A stretch of 60,079 nt of DNA from Spongiactinospora gelatinilytica (GTDB lineage: Bacteria; Actinomycetota; Actinomycetes; Streptosporangiales; Streptosporangiaceae), in contig NZ_POUA01000002.1 in NCBI RefSeq assembly GCF_003236385.1, positions 1-60,079 on the forward strand. The letters are read 5' to 3'. Below the pieces are notes generated by a model that was given only the letters and a program-made list of their open reading frames with translations, was not told the origin of the DNA and did no database searches. This document shows positions 15,911 to 24,378 of this stretch, in pieces (positions within the stretch are counted from its first letter, which is position 1; each line of letters opens with the position of its first letter). The position numbers and the translations under genes were made by a program.

Positions 15911-17461
15911 CTGGACATCGCGTATCTACTGCGCAGAGCCGCCCGGATGTACCCGGACGCGCTTGCGGTCGACGACGGCCGGACCGTCCGCACCCACGCG
16001 CAGCTCATCCGGCGAGGCGAATGCCTGGCGAACGGGCTGGACCGCTTGGGCGTCCCGCCTGGCGCAGCGGTCGGCATCCTGTCCGGGAACCGTACGGAAT
16101 ACGTAGAGGCGGACGTCGCCCTGGCACTCGGGCGGCGGGTGCGCGTCGCGCTCAACGCGCGGCTGCATCTGGAGGACTTCCGGTACATGGCCGCGGACGC
16201 CGGCCTGGCCGCGCTGTTCTACTCGGCCGAGTTCGCGGAGCACGCCGCGGCGCTGGCCGAGGAGTCGGGCGTGCTGCCCATCGCCTTCGATGCCGTCGCC
16301 GACGGGCCGGGCGGCGGGCATGGCATCGATTCACTCGTCGCGGACGCGCCCCCGGACGCCCGGGTCCGCGACACCGATCCTGAGGGCATCGCCTGGATCT
16401 CCTACACCTCCGGCACCACCGGCCGCCCCAAGGGGGTCATGCTCTCGCACCGGGCGATCCGGGAGGTCGCCCTCAACCTGCTCCTTGAGGTCGGCCCGGT
16501 CGCCCCCGAGGAGCAGATCCTGCTCACCCAGCCCATCTCCCACGGCGCAGGGTACTTCGTGCTGCCGTACCTGATGGCCGGCGCGGGCGTGTACGTCATG
16601 CGGCAATTCGATCCCGAACAGGTGTGGCACCTCTCGCAGAACCCGGCCATGCGCACCCTGAAAGCCGTGCCCACCATGCTTGAGGCCATTCTGGCCGCCG
16701 AGCCGGCCGCCGGGCTTGCCGCGGGCTGGGGGTTTCAGTCCATCGTGTACGGCGCGTCCGGCATCGCCCCCGCGCTGCTGAACCTCGCGATGGAGCGCTT
16801 CGGCCCCACGCTGGTGCAGGACTACGGCCAGTCCGAGGCGCCGGTCACCATCACCTGCCTGCAAAAACGCGATCACCTCGATCCCTCGGCGCGACTGTCG
16901 GCCGGCCGGCCCTGGCTCAGCGTCGCGGTGGAGATCCGCGACGGCGACGGAGCCCCCGTCGCCCCCGGTGACCTGGGCGAGGTCTACGTGCGGGGCAAGC
17001 ACCTGATGAGCGGCTACCACGGCAAGCCGGCCGAGACCGGCGAGGTGCTGCGCGACGGCTGGCTGCGCACCAAGGACCTCGCGATCGCCGACGAACGCGG
17101 CTTCGTGTACCTGCGCGGGCGCCGCGACGAAATGATCAACACGGGAGGGTTCAACGTGGCGCCTCGTGAGGTCGAGGACGTACTGGCGGCCTTCCGGGAC
17201 GTGGAGGAGGTCGTGGTGCTGGGCATGCCGGACGAGCGCTGGGGGGACGCGGTGACCGCGGTGGTACGCCCGTCCGCCGGCGCCCTGCTCGACGTCGATG
17301 AGCTGCTGGCCTTCGCCCGGCCGCGGCTGGGGATCCGCGTGCCGCGACGGGTGGCGGTCTGGCCGCGCATTCCGCGCAACGCCTATGGCAAGGTGGACCG
17401 CAACGCCATCCGCGCGGCCCTGGACGGGCCCGGCCAGCCGACGGAGTCGGCCCATGGCTGA
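15911..17461 (+). CDS. Acyl-CoA ligase / AMP-dependent synthetase
   Basis: A 516-residue adenylate-forming enzyme that activates a carboxylic acid to its CoA thioester. Seen: the phosphate loop WISYTSGTTGRPKGVMLSH, the adenine motif VQDYGQSEAP, DGWLRTKDLA with the ribose-binding Asp, the hinge GRRDEMINTGGFNVAPREVE and the catalytic Lys in NAYGKVDRNAI. I place the start at CTG 15911: GAGGGGG (15899-15905) is 5 nt upstream and the protein then opens LDIAYLLRRAARMYPDAL, as family members do. There is no ATG, GTG or TTG between the in-frame TGA at 15893 and ATG 15947, which lacks a ribosome site. It overlaps the thiolase start by 8 nt. Confidence 0.9.
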   Translation: MDIAYLLRRAARMYPDALAVDDGRTVRTHAQLIRRGECLANGLDRLGVPPGAAVGILSGNRTEYVEADVALALGRRVRVALNARLHLEDFRYMAADAGLAALFYSAEFAEHAAALAEESGVLPIAFDAVADGPGGGHGIDSLVADAPPDARVRDTDPEGIAWISYTSGTTGRPKGVMLSHRAIREVALNLLLEVGPVAPEEQILLTQPISHGAGYFVLPYLMAGAGVYVMRQFDPEQVWHLSQNPAMRTLKAVPTMLEAILAAEPAAGLAAGWGFQSIVYGASGIAPALLNLAMERFGPTLVQDYGQSEAPVTITCLQKRDHLDPSARLSAGRPWLSVAVEIRDGDGAPVAPGDLGEVYVRGKHLMSGYHGKPAETGEVLRDGWLRTKDLAIADERGFVYLRGRRDEMINTGGFNVAPREVEDVLAAFRDVEEVVVLGMPDERWGDAVTAVVRPSAGALLDVDELLAFARPRLGIRVPRRVAVWPRIPRNAYGKVDRNAIRAALDGPGQPTESAHG

Positions 17462-18632
17462 GGACGTGGTGGTCGCCGGTGTGGGCATGCACCCGTTCGG
17501 CCGGCATTCCGGCAGGTCCCTCAAGGACCTGGCCCGGGTGGCCGGGCTGCGCGCGCTGCTCGACGCCGGCATCGGGCCGCAGGGTGTGCAGATGGTGTAC
17601 TCGTCCAACGCGATGGCCGGCATGTTGCAGGGCCAGGAGATGGTCCGCGGGCAGACCGTGCTGCGCGAGATCGGCATCGAGGGCGTGCCGGTCGTCAACG
17701 TCGAGAACGCCTGCGCGGGCGGCTCGACCGCGTTCGCCCAGGCGGTCATGGCGATCCGGTCCGGCGCGGCCGACGTCGTGCTGGCCATCGGGTTCGAGAA
17801 GATGTTCGTCGCCGACCGTTCCCGCACGCTGGACGCGCTGGAGTCGGCCGCCGACCTCGACGTCGTCGCCGGTCTGGGCATCCAGTTCACGGCGGTGTAC
17901 GGGATGCGGCTGCGGGCACGGCTCGCCGACGGGTCGATCGCCCGGCAGGACCTGGCCGACGTCGCGGTGAAGAGTCACGCGAACGGCGTCCGCAACCCGT
18001 ACGCCCAGCATCGGGTCCAGGTCACCGCGGCCCAGGTCCTGGAGTCGCGCGCCATCGCCGACCCGCTCACCCTGCTGATGTGCAGTTCGATCTGCGACGG
18101 CGCGGCGGCCGTGGTGCTGGCCCGCGGCGGGGCGCTGCCGCAGCCCGGACGTCCGACGGTACGCGTCCTGGCCTCGGCATCCACGTCCGGTTTCACGCTG
18201 GACCCGGCCGGCGGCCCGTCGGGTGCGACCCTGTGCGCGCAGCGCGCCTACGAACAGGCGGGAGCCGGCCCCGGCGACGTCGATGTCGCCGAGGTACACG
18301 ATGCCATGGCGCCGGCCGAACTCCTCTACGCCGAGCAACTGGGCTTCTGCCCGCCCGGCGACGGGGCCCGCTTCTTCCGCAGCGGCGCGACCGCCCTGGA
18401 CGGCCGCCTGCCGATCAATCCCAGCGGCGGGCTGGCCTCGCGCGGGCATCCGGTCGGGGCCACCGGGCTCGCCCAGTTGGCCGAACTGACCTGGCAGTTG
18501 CGCGGCGAGGCCGGCGAGCGGCAGGTTCACCGGCCGCGCATCGCGCTGGCGCAGAACAGCGGTGGCTGGCTGGAGGGCGAATCGGCCGCGGTCAACGTAC
18601 ACCTCCTGGAACGGACGCAACGATGGACCTAG
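17454..18632 (+). CDS. Thiolase-family protein (SCPx/lipid-transfer-protein thiolase type)
   Basis: A 392-residue thiolase-fold enzyme that would cleave or condense acyl-CoA esters. The nucleophilic cysteine is present in NVENACAGGSTAFAQA, followed by VAEVHDAMAPAELLY, which carries the HDAF-like histidine, and GGLASRGHPVGATGLAQ with the second histidine. The usual C-terminal CxG cysteine is missing; the end reads NSGGWLEGE, as in SCPx-type and Ltp-type members. Such proteins often work with a DUF35 partner, and the next gene is one, overlapping by 10 nt. In steroid catabolism a related thiolase-DUF35 pair acts as a retro-aldolase, so thiolysis and retro-aldol cleavage are both open. Confidence 0.87.
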   Translation: MAEDVVVAGVGMHPFGRHSGRSLKDLARVAGLRALLDAGIGPQGVQMVYSSNAMAGMLQGQEMVRGQTVLREIGIEGVPVVNVENACAGGSTAFAQAVMAIRSGAADVVLAIGFEKMFVADRSRTLDALESAADLDVVAGLGIQFTAVYGMRLRARLADGSIARQDLADVAVKSHANGVRNPYAQHRVQVTAAQVLESRAIADPLTLLMCSSICDGAAAVVLARGGALPQPGRPTVRVLASASTSGFTLDPAGGPSGATLCAQRAYEQAGAGPGDVDVAEVHDAMAPAELLYAEQLGFCPPGDGARFFRSGATALDGRLPINPSGGLASRGHPVGATGLAQLAELTWQLRGEAGERQVHRPRIALAQNSGGWLEGESAAVNVHLLERTQRWT

Positions 18633-19063
18633 CAGATGCACTCGACCGCGCCCCGACCGGCGAGCGCCCGCGCTTCGATCTCGCGGCCGGCGCACTGGTC
18701 GGGGGGCGCTGCGCGGACTGCGGCGCCACGGCGTGGCCGGCCCGCGCGGTGTGTCATCGCTGCGGTGGCGCCGACGTGCGGCTCGGTACCTTCGCCCGCG
18801 CGGGCACCCTGGTGAGCTGCACCCTCGTGATGGTGCCCCGCCCTGGGCTGGAGGCCCCTTACATGCTGGGCCAGGTACGGCTTGACGACGGTCCGGTGGT
18901 GTTCGGCCAGATCATCGGCCTGGACGACGCGGAGGCGGTGCCCTGTCCGGTGACCGTGCAGGTGAGCGCGGACCGGTACTGGTTCACACCCGCGGGCTTG
19001 CAGGAGCCGACCGGCGAAAGGCAAGATGAAACGAGGGTATCGTCGGACGAAACGGGCGGCTGA
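18623..19063 (+). CDS. DUF35 / OB-fold zinc-ribbon protein, partner of the thiolase
   Basis: A 146-residue protein with an N-terminal rubredoxin-like zinc ribbon (GGRCADCGATAWPARAVCHR then CGG: two CxxC pairs) and a C-terminal OB-fold (GTLVSCTLVMVPRPGLEAPY, GPVVFGQIIGLDD). DUF35 proteins form complexes with thiolases and Ltp-type aldolases and are needed for their activity. ATG 18623 overlaps the thiolase stop by 10 nt, which supports equal co-expression. Its last dozen residues are hydrophilic and are encoded by DNA that also carries regulon motif site B. Confidence 0.9.
   Translation: MDLADALDRAPTGERPRFDLAAGALVGGRCADCGATAWPARAVCHRCGGADVRLGTFARAGTLVSCTLVMVPRPGLEAPYMLGQVRLDDGPVVFGQIIGLDDAEAVPCPVTVQVSADRYWFTPAGLQEPTGERQDETRVSSDETGG
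19027..19054 (+). promoter_or_regulatory. Regulon motif site B, upstream of the mutase genes
   Basis: TGAAACG (19027-19033) and CGAAACG (19048-19054) are 21 bp apart. The spacer contains GTATCGTCGG, echoing the TATCGT hexamer of the promoter at site C. It lies inside the 3' end of the DUF35 gene, 11 nt before the mutase start, so an internal promoter for the mutase genes is possible. Confidence 0.55.
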
Positions 19064-19064
19064 C

Positions 19065-20630
19065 ATGGACGACGGCAAGGCACGCCTCGACGAGGTGCTG
19101 ACCCGGGCCAACGACGGCGAGGTGCCGATCCGGCGCAGGTACGGCAGCGGCGGATCGGCCGCATTGGATCAGTGGGCCGACCGGCTCGCCGCCGACCCCG
19201 GACCGTACCGTCCCCGGTTCATGGTCTACTCCGGGCTGGGCACCCCGGACATGACTGCCCGGCGGCTGGCGATCCTGCAGGAGCTGGGAGCCGAATCGTT
19301 CCTGCTGGCCGCGGACCTGCCCGCCCAGCTGGGCTTCGATCCCGACCATGAGCTGGCGCACGCCCAGGTCGGCCGCGCCGGGGTCTCCTGCGCGACATTG
19401 GCGGACTTCGCCGAGATCTGCTCCCGGCTGGACTTCGGCCGGGTGGACAGCGTCGGGCTGCTGGCCAACTCGATCGGGCACATCGGGCTCGGCATGGTGC
19501 ACAGTGTGCTGACCGACGCCGGAGCGGGCCATGTGCGCCTGGTCATGCAGAACGACCCGCTCAAGGAGTTCACCGCGCGCGGTACGGAGATCTTCACGCC
19601 GGAACAGGCGGTGCGCATCGCCTGCGACTGCGTCGCCTTCGCCATCGACAACCGGTTGCCCGGCGCCGCGCTGACCGTGTGCTCCAACCACCTCGACGTC
19701 GCCGGCGCCGGGCCTGTCGTCGCGACCGCGATGGCCTTCGCCAACGCGCAGGTCTACCTGGACGAGCTGGTCGGGCGCGGGTACTCGGTACGTGACGCGC
19801 TCACGCACATGATGTTCTTCCTCAACGAGCGAAGCGACCTCTACGTCTCCGCGGCGTTGTTCCGCACCGCCCGGACGGTCTGGGCCGAGCTGGTCGAACG
19901 GCGCTACGGCCTGCCGGTCCGCGAGCAGCCGGCGATGACCTTGATGGGGTACGCGCACGGGCTGGAGTCGGCGGACGAACCGCTGGTCAACGTCCCCCGG
20001 ATCACCCTGAGCGTGCTCGGTTCGATGCTCGGCGGGGTCGACTACCTGTGCGCCAGCGGCTACGACGAGGCGCTGCGCATCCCGTCCGTCGACGCGGCGG
20101 CGCTGGCGCTGCGCACCATGCAGGTCGTGGCCTACGAGCACGGCGCGATGGCCAGCGTGGACCCGCTCGCGGGCGGCCACAAGCTCGCCCACCTGGACGA
20201 GTACGTCGCGGCGGGCATAACGGCCGAAATGCAGCGCATCGACGATCATGGCGGTGGCCTGGGGGCGTTGCACGACGGCTACATCAGCGCCCGCATCGAC
20301 GAGCTGCGCGGCACCCGGCAACGTCAACTGGCCCGGGGCGAACGGGCGATGGTGGGGGCCAACATGCTGCGCAGCGCGCACGGTCCGAAGCTGTTCGGCG
20401 GTAACAGCACCGGTGAGATCGACTTCGCGCAGGTCGAGAAGACCGCCCGAGACCGGCTGGTCGCGCACCGCCGCGATCGTGATCTACGATTCGTGCGCTC
20501 GGCGCTGGACCAGGTGCAGGCCACGGCCGCCACCACTGACAACCTGGTTCCGCCGACCGTCGCGGCGTTGCGAGCGGGGGCCACCGGGCAGGAGATCACC
20601 GAGGCCACCGGCCGGGGGTTCGCCCGGTGA
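19065..20630 (+). CDS. Cobalamin-dependent acyl-CoA mutase, large (catalytic) subunit, methylmalonyl-CoA mutase family
   Basis: A 521-residue TIM-barrel subunit without its own B12 domain, so a split mutase. It aligns almost gap-free with methylmalonyl-CoA mutase (MCM) at key sites. FMVYSGLGT carries the Tyr equivalent to MCM Tyr89, VMQNDPLKEFTARGTEIFTP has the Gln197 and Arg207 equivalents, and LTVCSNHLDVAGAG the His244 equivalent. Isobutyryl-CoA mutase has Phe and Gln at the first and third of these, and 2-hydroxyisobutyryl-CoA mutase has Ile at the first, so the pocket is of MCM type and the substrate probably bears a second carboxylate. ATG 19065 follows the DUF35 stop by one base; ATG 19026 is an alternative. 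The gene overlaps the small subunit by 4 nt. Confidence 0.9.
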   Translation: MDDGKARLDEVLTRANDGEVPIRRRYGSGGSAALDQWADRLAADPGPYRPRFMVYSGLGTPDMTARRLAILQELGAESFLLAADLPAQLGFDPDHELAHAQVGRAGVSCATLADFAEICSRLDFGRVDSVGLLANSIGHIGLGMVHSVLTDAGAGHVRLVMQNDPLKEFTARGTEIFTPEQAVRIACDCVAFAIDNRLPGAALTVCSNHLDVAGAGPVVATAMAFANAQVYLDELVGRGYSVRDALTHMMFFLNERSDLYVSAALFRTARTVWAELVERRYGLPVREQPAMTLMGYAHGLESADEPLVNVPRITLSVLGSMLGGVDYLCASGYDEALRIPSVDAAALALRTMQVVAYEHGAMASVDPLAGGHKLAHLDEYVAAGITAEMQRIDDHGGGLGALHDGYISARIDELRGTRQRQLARGERAMVGANMLRSAHGPKLFGGNSTGEIDFAQVEKTARDRLVAHRRDRDLRFVRSALDQVQATAATTDNLVPPTVAALRAGATGQEITEATGRGFAR

Positions 20631-21040
20631 CCGCCGTCCAGCCGCTCCGGGTGGTACTGGCCAAGGTGGGCCTGGACGGGCACGACGTGGGCGTCAACCT
20701 GATCGCCAGGGCGCTGCGGGACGGCGGCTTCGAGGTGGTGTACCTGGGCAAGCGGGTGCCCAACGATGTCATCGTCGCGACCGCCATCGCGGAGGACGCC
20801 GACGTCATCGGTGTGAGCTGCCTCAGCGGCGGTCTCGGATACTTCACCACGGGGCTGGTCGGCAAGCTGCGCGCGAGCGACGCCGGGGACATTCCGGTGA
20901 TCGCGGGCGGGATCGACGAACCGGACGAGATCAGTAGGATGCTCGACGCGGGTGTGTACCGCTACTTTGGTCCCGGCTCTGCCACCGAGGATGTGGTAGC
21001 CGCCTTCGTCGCGGCAGGACAGGATGGCAGGGGAGCGTGA
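20627..21040 (+). CDS. Cobalamin-binding small subunit of the acyl-CoA mutase
   Basis: A 137-residue Rossmann-like B12-binding domain. It opens with VVLAKVGLDGHDVGVNLIAR, containing the DxHxxG motif whose histidine replaces dimethylbenzimidazole as the lower cobalt ligand. SCLSGGLGYF (the SxL loop) and VIAGGIDEPDEI (the GG motif) complete the nucleotide-tail pocket. It is the normal partner of split mutases (as in isobutyryl- and 2-hydroxyisobutyryl-CoA mutases). Start GTG 20627 and the downstream GTG of the IclR gene both use GTGA overlaps, so large subunit, small subunit and regulator are tightly coupled. Confidence 0.93.
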   Translation: MTAVQPLRVVLAKVGLDGHDVGVNLIARALRDGGFEVVYLGKRVPNDVIVATAIAEDADVIGVSCLSGGLGYFTTGLVGKLRASDAGDIPVIAGGIDEPDEISRMLDAGVYRYFGPGSATEDVVAAFVAAGQDGRGA

Positions 21041-21852
21041 ACGGGGTGAACGTGGACGAAATCGACGAAGAGTCGTCCTCGACGGGGGCCGAGGGGCAGA
21101 GTGTCGCCCCTGTCCGATCGGTCGCGCGGGCCGTGGACATCCTGATGGCGCTCGGTGACGGGCCCGGGCAGTTGAGCGAGATCAGCTCGGCGGCCCTGCT
21201 GTCCAAGGCCACCACCTACCGCATCCTGACGACCCTGAAGAACAAGGGCATGGTGCTGCAGGCGTCCAACGGCGAGTACCGGCTCGGTCCTGGCTGCTTC
21301 CACATGATGTCCGGCCTCATCGATCTTCGGGCCGGATTCCCGTTCGACGCGGACACCGACCTGAAGGCGCTGCGCGCCGCCACCGGCGAGACGATCACGG
21401 TGCACGTGCGCGCGGGCCTGTCCCGGATGTGCATCGAGGAACTGCCGAGCCCGCAACCGATCCGCTACACCGCCGGGCTGGGCGTGGCCACGGGCATCCA
21501 CATCGGATCGGCCGGCAAGGTGCTGCTGGCGTTCCTGCCCCCCGACGAGCTGGAAGACGTGCTGCGCACCGTCGATCTGCGGCCGATGACGCCGAGCACG
21601 ATCACCGACCTTGAGGTGCTGCGCCAGGAGCTCGATTCCGTACGCCGGCGCGGGACGGCGTACAGCGCGGGGGAGCGGGTCGTCGGCGCGGTGGGCGTCA
21701 GCGCGCCGGTGTTCGACGATCGCGGCCATGTGGTCGCGGCCCTGAGCGTGCTCTGCCCCGCGTCGCGCGTCAACGACGACCGCCGCCGTGAGTTCGAGCG
21801 GCTGGTGGCCCGCACCGGCGAGGACATCTCCAAGCGCATTCGCACCCGCTGA
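21037..21852 (+). CDS. IclR-family transcriptional regulator, likely controller of this locus
   Basis: A 271-residue regulator. The winged HTH is VARAVDILMALGDGPGQLSE then SKATTYRILTTLKNKGMVLQ. The C-terminal effector domain has TAGLGVATGIHIGSAGKVLL and RGTAYSAGERVVGAVGVSAP, the loops that line the IclR ligand pocket. GTG 21037 overlaps the mutase small-subunit stop by 4 nt, so it is made with the pathway it probably controls. IclR proteins commonly sense small carboxylates or CoA-pathway intermediates. Inference: it binds the 21-bp-spaced heptamer pairs at 15872, 19027, 22103 and 27773. The binding itself is not shown by the sequence. Confidence 0.92.
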   Translation: MNGVNVDEIDEESSSTGAEGQSVAPVRSVARAVDILMALGDGPGQLSEISSAALLSKATTYRILTTLKNKGMVLQASNGEYRLGPGCFHMMSGLIDLRAGFPFDADTDLKALRAATGETITVHVRAGLSRMCIEELPSPQPIRYTAGLGVATGIHIGSAGKVLLAFLPPDELEDVLRTVDLRPMTPSTITDLEVLRQELDSVRRRGTAYSAGERVVGAVGVSAPVFDDRGHVVAALSVLCPASRVNDDRRREFERLVARTGEDISKRIRTR

Positions 21853-22088
21853 TCGCCTGTAGGAAGGGCTCCACCCCCCAGCGGTCGAGACTGCCGGTTC
21901 ACGGTATGGAACCGGGTGCGGCCGGTTCGCCGCCGCGCGTGGGTGAGCCTGCGCCCTTTTGCCGGAAACGGCGTTACCTTAGTGCGCGAGGGTCGGCCCC
22001 GCCTGCGTGAATACGCCTGTGAGCGGCGATCTGGCCGCGCTATAACGATCATGAAATATGGGCTAACGGCATGGGCTCTCCAAGCGGC

Positions 22089-22132
22089 TGAAACGTTGAC
22101 AATGAAACGGCGGGGCCATATCGTGAAACGAT
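22089..22132 (+). promoter_or_regulatory. Promoter of the ABC importer with regulon motif site C
   Basis: TTGACA (22096-22101) and TATCGT (22119-22124) are 17 bp apart, a good housekeeping promoter. TGAAACG occurs three times (22089, 22103, 22124); the last two are 21 bp apart. ATCGT-GAA-ACGAT (22120-22132) is a perfect inverted repeat over the -10 element. A protein bound here would occlude RNA polymerase, so repression is the simplest reading. The rest of the 354-bp gap before the binding-protein gene shows nothing else I can name. Confidence 0.68.
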
Positions 22133-22206
22133 CGGTTGCCGAGTCGGGCTCCCGTTTTCTTGAAGGATCGCCTTTGAGCCGCTGACTCACCAGGAAGGCC
22201 CCCCAT

Positions 22207-23391
22207 ATGAAGAAACGCGCGATCGGCTACGGTCTGGTCCTCAGCCTCCTCGGTTCGCTCACCGCCTGCGGCGGTAGTGGGAGCGCCGGGAACGACGAAC
22301 CGATCAAGATCGGGATCATCACTCCGCTGACCGGCAACGCGGCGGCTTACGGAAGCGGTTTCTGGCTCGGCGTGCAGGCCGCCGAGAACGAGATCAACAA
22401 GAGCGGCGGAATCCTCGTCAACGGAAAACGCCACAAGTTGCAGGCGACCGTCTGCGATGACCAGTTCGTGCCGTCCAAGTCCGTTTCCTGCGGGCAGAAG
22501 CTCAGCGAATCACTGATGATCTACACGCCGGCCACCCAGTCGTCGTTCCCGCTGATGGGCTTCAACCAGAAGGACGACTTCATCCTTATGTCCACCTCCC
22601 AGACGCCGGCGTTCACATCGCAGGGCAACAAGCTGGTGGTGCGTTCCACTTACAATCTCGAACGGCAGATCCCGGACCTGGCCCGGCTGGTCGGCGAATA
22701 CGCCAAGAAGGAAAAGCTCACGCTGAAGTCGGTCGCGATCATGGAGGTCGGCAGCGACTTCGGGCCGGCCTTCACCGAAGCGTTCTCCAAGGCGTGGAAG
22801 GCGGGCGGCGGCACAATTACCGGCACCGCCTCATATGACACCGTGACGACGGACCTCACCAGCCAGCTCACCAGCCTGCTGCGCGGCAATCCGGACGCGA
22901 TAGCCATCACCACGGTCTGCCAGTCGGCGGCCTTGGTGATGGATCAGGCCCGCCACCTGGGCTTCAAGGGGACGTTCATCAACGCGGTGTGCGCCGGTGG
23001 CACCGGAATGACCAAGTACATGGGCAACAGCGAAATCATCGGCAGCAATATCGCCACGGTGAAGACCAACGCCTTCGACAGCATCCCGGTGGTCGGGGCC
23101 TTCCACAAGAAGTACAGCGACGAGAAGTACAAGTCGGCGATCGAGCAGCAGATTTTCGAGTTCGGCTACTTCGGGGTCGAGTGGTTCGCCAAGGCGGTGA
23201 GCACGGCAGGCACCACAAGCGATTCCGCCAAGGTGCACGCGGCGCTGGAACCCGCCCTGCAGACTCTGCAACCCAACATCTTGGGAATCACCGAGTACTT
23301 CCCGGACACCGGCGACATAGAAATGACGACCTATCTGGCCCAGACCAAACCGGATGGTCAGTCGTTCGACCCGCTGGGCGGCCAGAAATAG
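22207..23391 (+). CDS. ABC importer substrate-binding lipoprotein, branched-chain amino acid (LivJ-like) family
   Basis: A 394-residue type I binding protein anchored as a lipoprotein: the signal ends in LGSLTAC, with Cys as the lipidated residue. The mature domain starts IKIGIITPLTGNAAAYGSGF and has FWLGVQAAENEINKSGGI, the family's first-lobe motif. AGGAAGG lies 8 nt before ATG 22207. LivJ-type proteins also bind amides, aromatic acids and dicarboxylates, not only amino acids. Here it heads a complete importer next to a CoA-dependent catabolic operon and shares the operator motif, so it probably delivers that pathway's substrate (inference). Confidence 0.9.
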   Translation: MKKRAIGYGLVLSLLGSLTACGGSGSAGNDEPIKIGIITPLTGNAAAYGSGFWLGVQAAENEINKSGGILVNGKRHKLQATVCDDQFVPSKSVSCGQKLSESLMIYTPATQSSFPLMGFNQKDDFILMSTSQTPAFTSQGNKLVVRSTYNLERQIPDLARLVGEYAKKEKLTLKSVAIMEVGSDFGPAFTEAFSKAWKAGGGTITGTASYDTVTTDLTSQLTSLLRGNPDAIAITTVCQSAALVMDQARHLGFKGTFINAVCAGGTGMTKYMGNSEIIGSNIATVKTNAFDSIPVVGAFHKKYSDEKYKSAIEQQIFEFGYFGVEWFAKAVSTAGTTSDSAKVHAALEPALQTLQPNILGITEYFPDTGDIEMTTYLAQTKPDGQSFDPLGGQK

Positions 23392-23511
23392 TGCCCCTCC
23401 CGCCGGCCTTCGCCCCGCGTACCGGCAGTGCCGCGACGATGTGGGGCACCCCGGCACGGCGCCCCTCACCGAGCACGCGTCTCACATCGCCGAGTGGATC
23501 GGGTAACACGT

Positions 23512-24378
23512 ATGCAAGTCCTAGCGAATGGGCTGGCGCTCGGAGCGATCTACGCTCTCGTCGCATCCTGCCTGTTGCTCATCTTCGGGATTCTTGAGAT
23601 TCCCGACTTCGCCTTGGGCGGCCGGATCATGGTCGGCGGATACGCGGGCTATTTCGTCGCCGAAAACCTGGGCCTGCACTATTGGATCGCGGTCGTCGCC
23701 GCCGCGCTGGCCGCCGGGTTGCTGGGCGTGGTGAGCGAACTCGCCGTTTATCGATGGCTGCGCAACACCCCCCGCCCCCTGCTGAGCGGATTCATCGGCG
23801 CACTGGTGCTTCTCACCGCGACCGAGATAACGGTGCAGCTCCTCTTCACCGCCGATTTCCGCAAGCTGCCGAGCCCGTACGAGTCGCAGATCTTGGACTT
23901 CGCCGGTATCCGGATGACCGAGCAACGGCTGCTGGCCGGGGTCGTGGCGCTCGTCCTGATCGCCGCATTGCACGCCTACCTCCGGGGAACGAGGGGCGGC
24001 CGGGCCATGCGGGCCACGCTGGAGGACCGGCGTGGGGCCGAGATCGTGGGCATCTCGCCCGCGAAGACGGCTCTGATCGCCATGCTGCTCGGCAGCTGCA
24101 TGGCCGGTGTGGCCGGTGCCCTCCTGGGGCCGATGTACCTGGTTTACCCGACCATGGGCGACGCCATCCTGATCAAGGGCTTGATCGTCATCGTGCTGGC
24201 CGGCATGCGCAGCAGCCTCGGCGCGATCAGTGCCGCGCTTTTGCTGGGCATCGCCGAGAGCTTCGGGGCGAGCTACCTGAGCGTGGGCTTCTCGGACGCG
24301 TACGCCTTCATCTTCTTGATCATTGCCCTGATGGTGCGGCCCAACGGGCTGTTTACGAAGAGCGTATTGGTGCGGTGA
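23512..24378 (+). CDS. ABC importer permease, LivH-type
   Basis: A 288-residue inner-membrane permease with about eight helices. The family pattern is clear: LANGLALGAIYALVASCLLL at the N-terminus, FALGGRIMVGGYAGYF (the glycine-rich second helix), RATLEDRRGAEIVGISPAKT (the cytoplasmic coupling loop towards the ATPases) and GLIVIVLAGMRSSLGAISAA near the C-terminus. ATG 23512 is my choice; GTG 23494 is possible, and neither has a strong ribosome site. It precedes the fused LivM-LivG gene with a TGATG stop-start overlap. With its partner it forms the membrane channel of the importer. Confidence 0.9.
   Translation: MQVLANGLALGAIYALVASCLLLIFGILEIPDFALGGRIMVGGYAGYFVAENLGLHYWIAVVAAALAAGLLGVVSELAVYRWLRNTPRPLLSGFIGALVLLTATEITVQLLFTADFRKLPSPYESQILDFAGIRMTEQRLLAGVVALVLIAALHAYLRGTRGGRAMRATLEDRRGAEIVGISPAKTALIAMLLGSCMAGVAGALLGPMYLVYPTMGDAILIKGLIVIVLAGMRSSLGAISAALLLGIAESFGASYLSVGFSDAYAFIFLIIALMVRPNGLFTKSVLVR

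Noticed and set aside
19065-21040. Assignment of the mutase as 2-hydroxyisobutyryl-CoA or isobutyryl-CoA mutase
   Set aside because: The split architecture fits both, but the residues at the MCM Tyr89 and Arg207 positions are Tyr and Arg, not Ile or Phe/Gln, so neither label is justified.
22207-23391. Internal deletion in the binding protein near residues 95-105
   Set aside because: The segment after SCGQKLSES seemed short compared with typical LivJ proteins, but total length is normal and the alignment by eye is not reliable enough.
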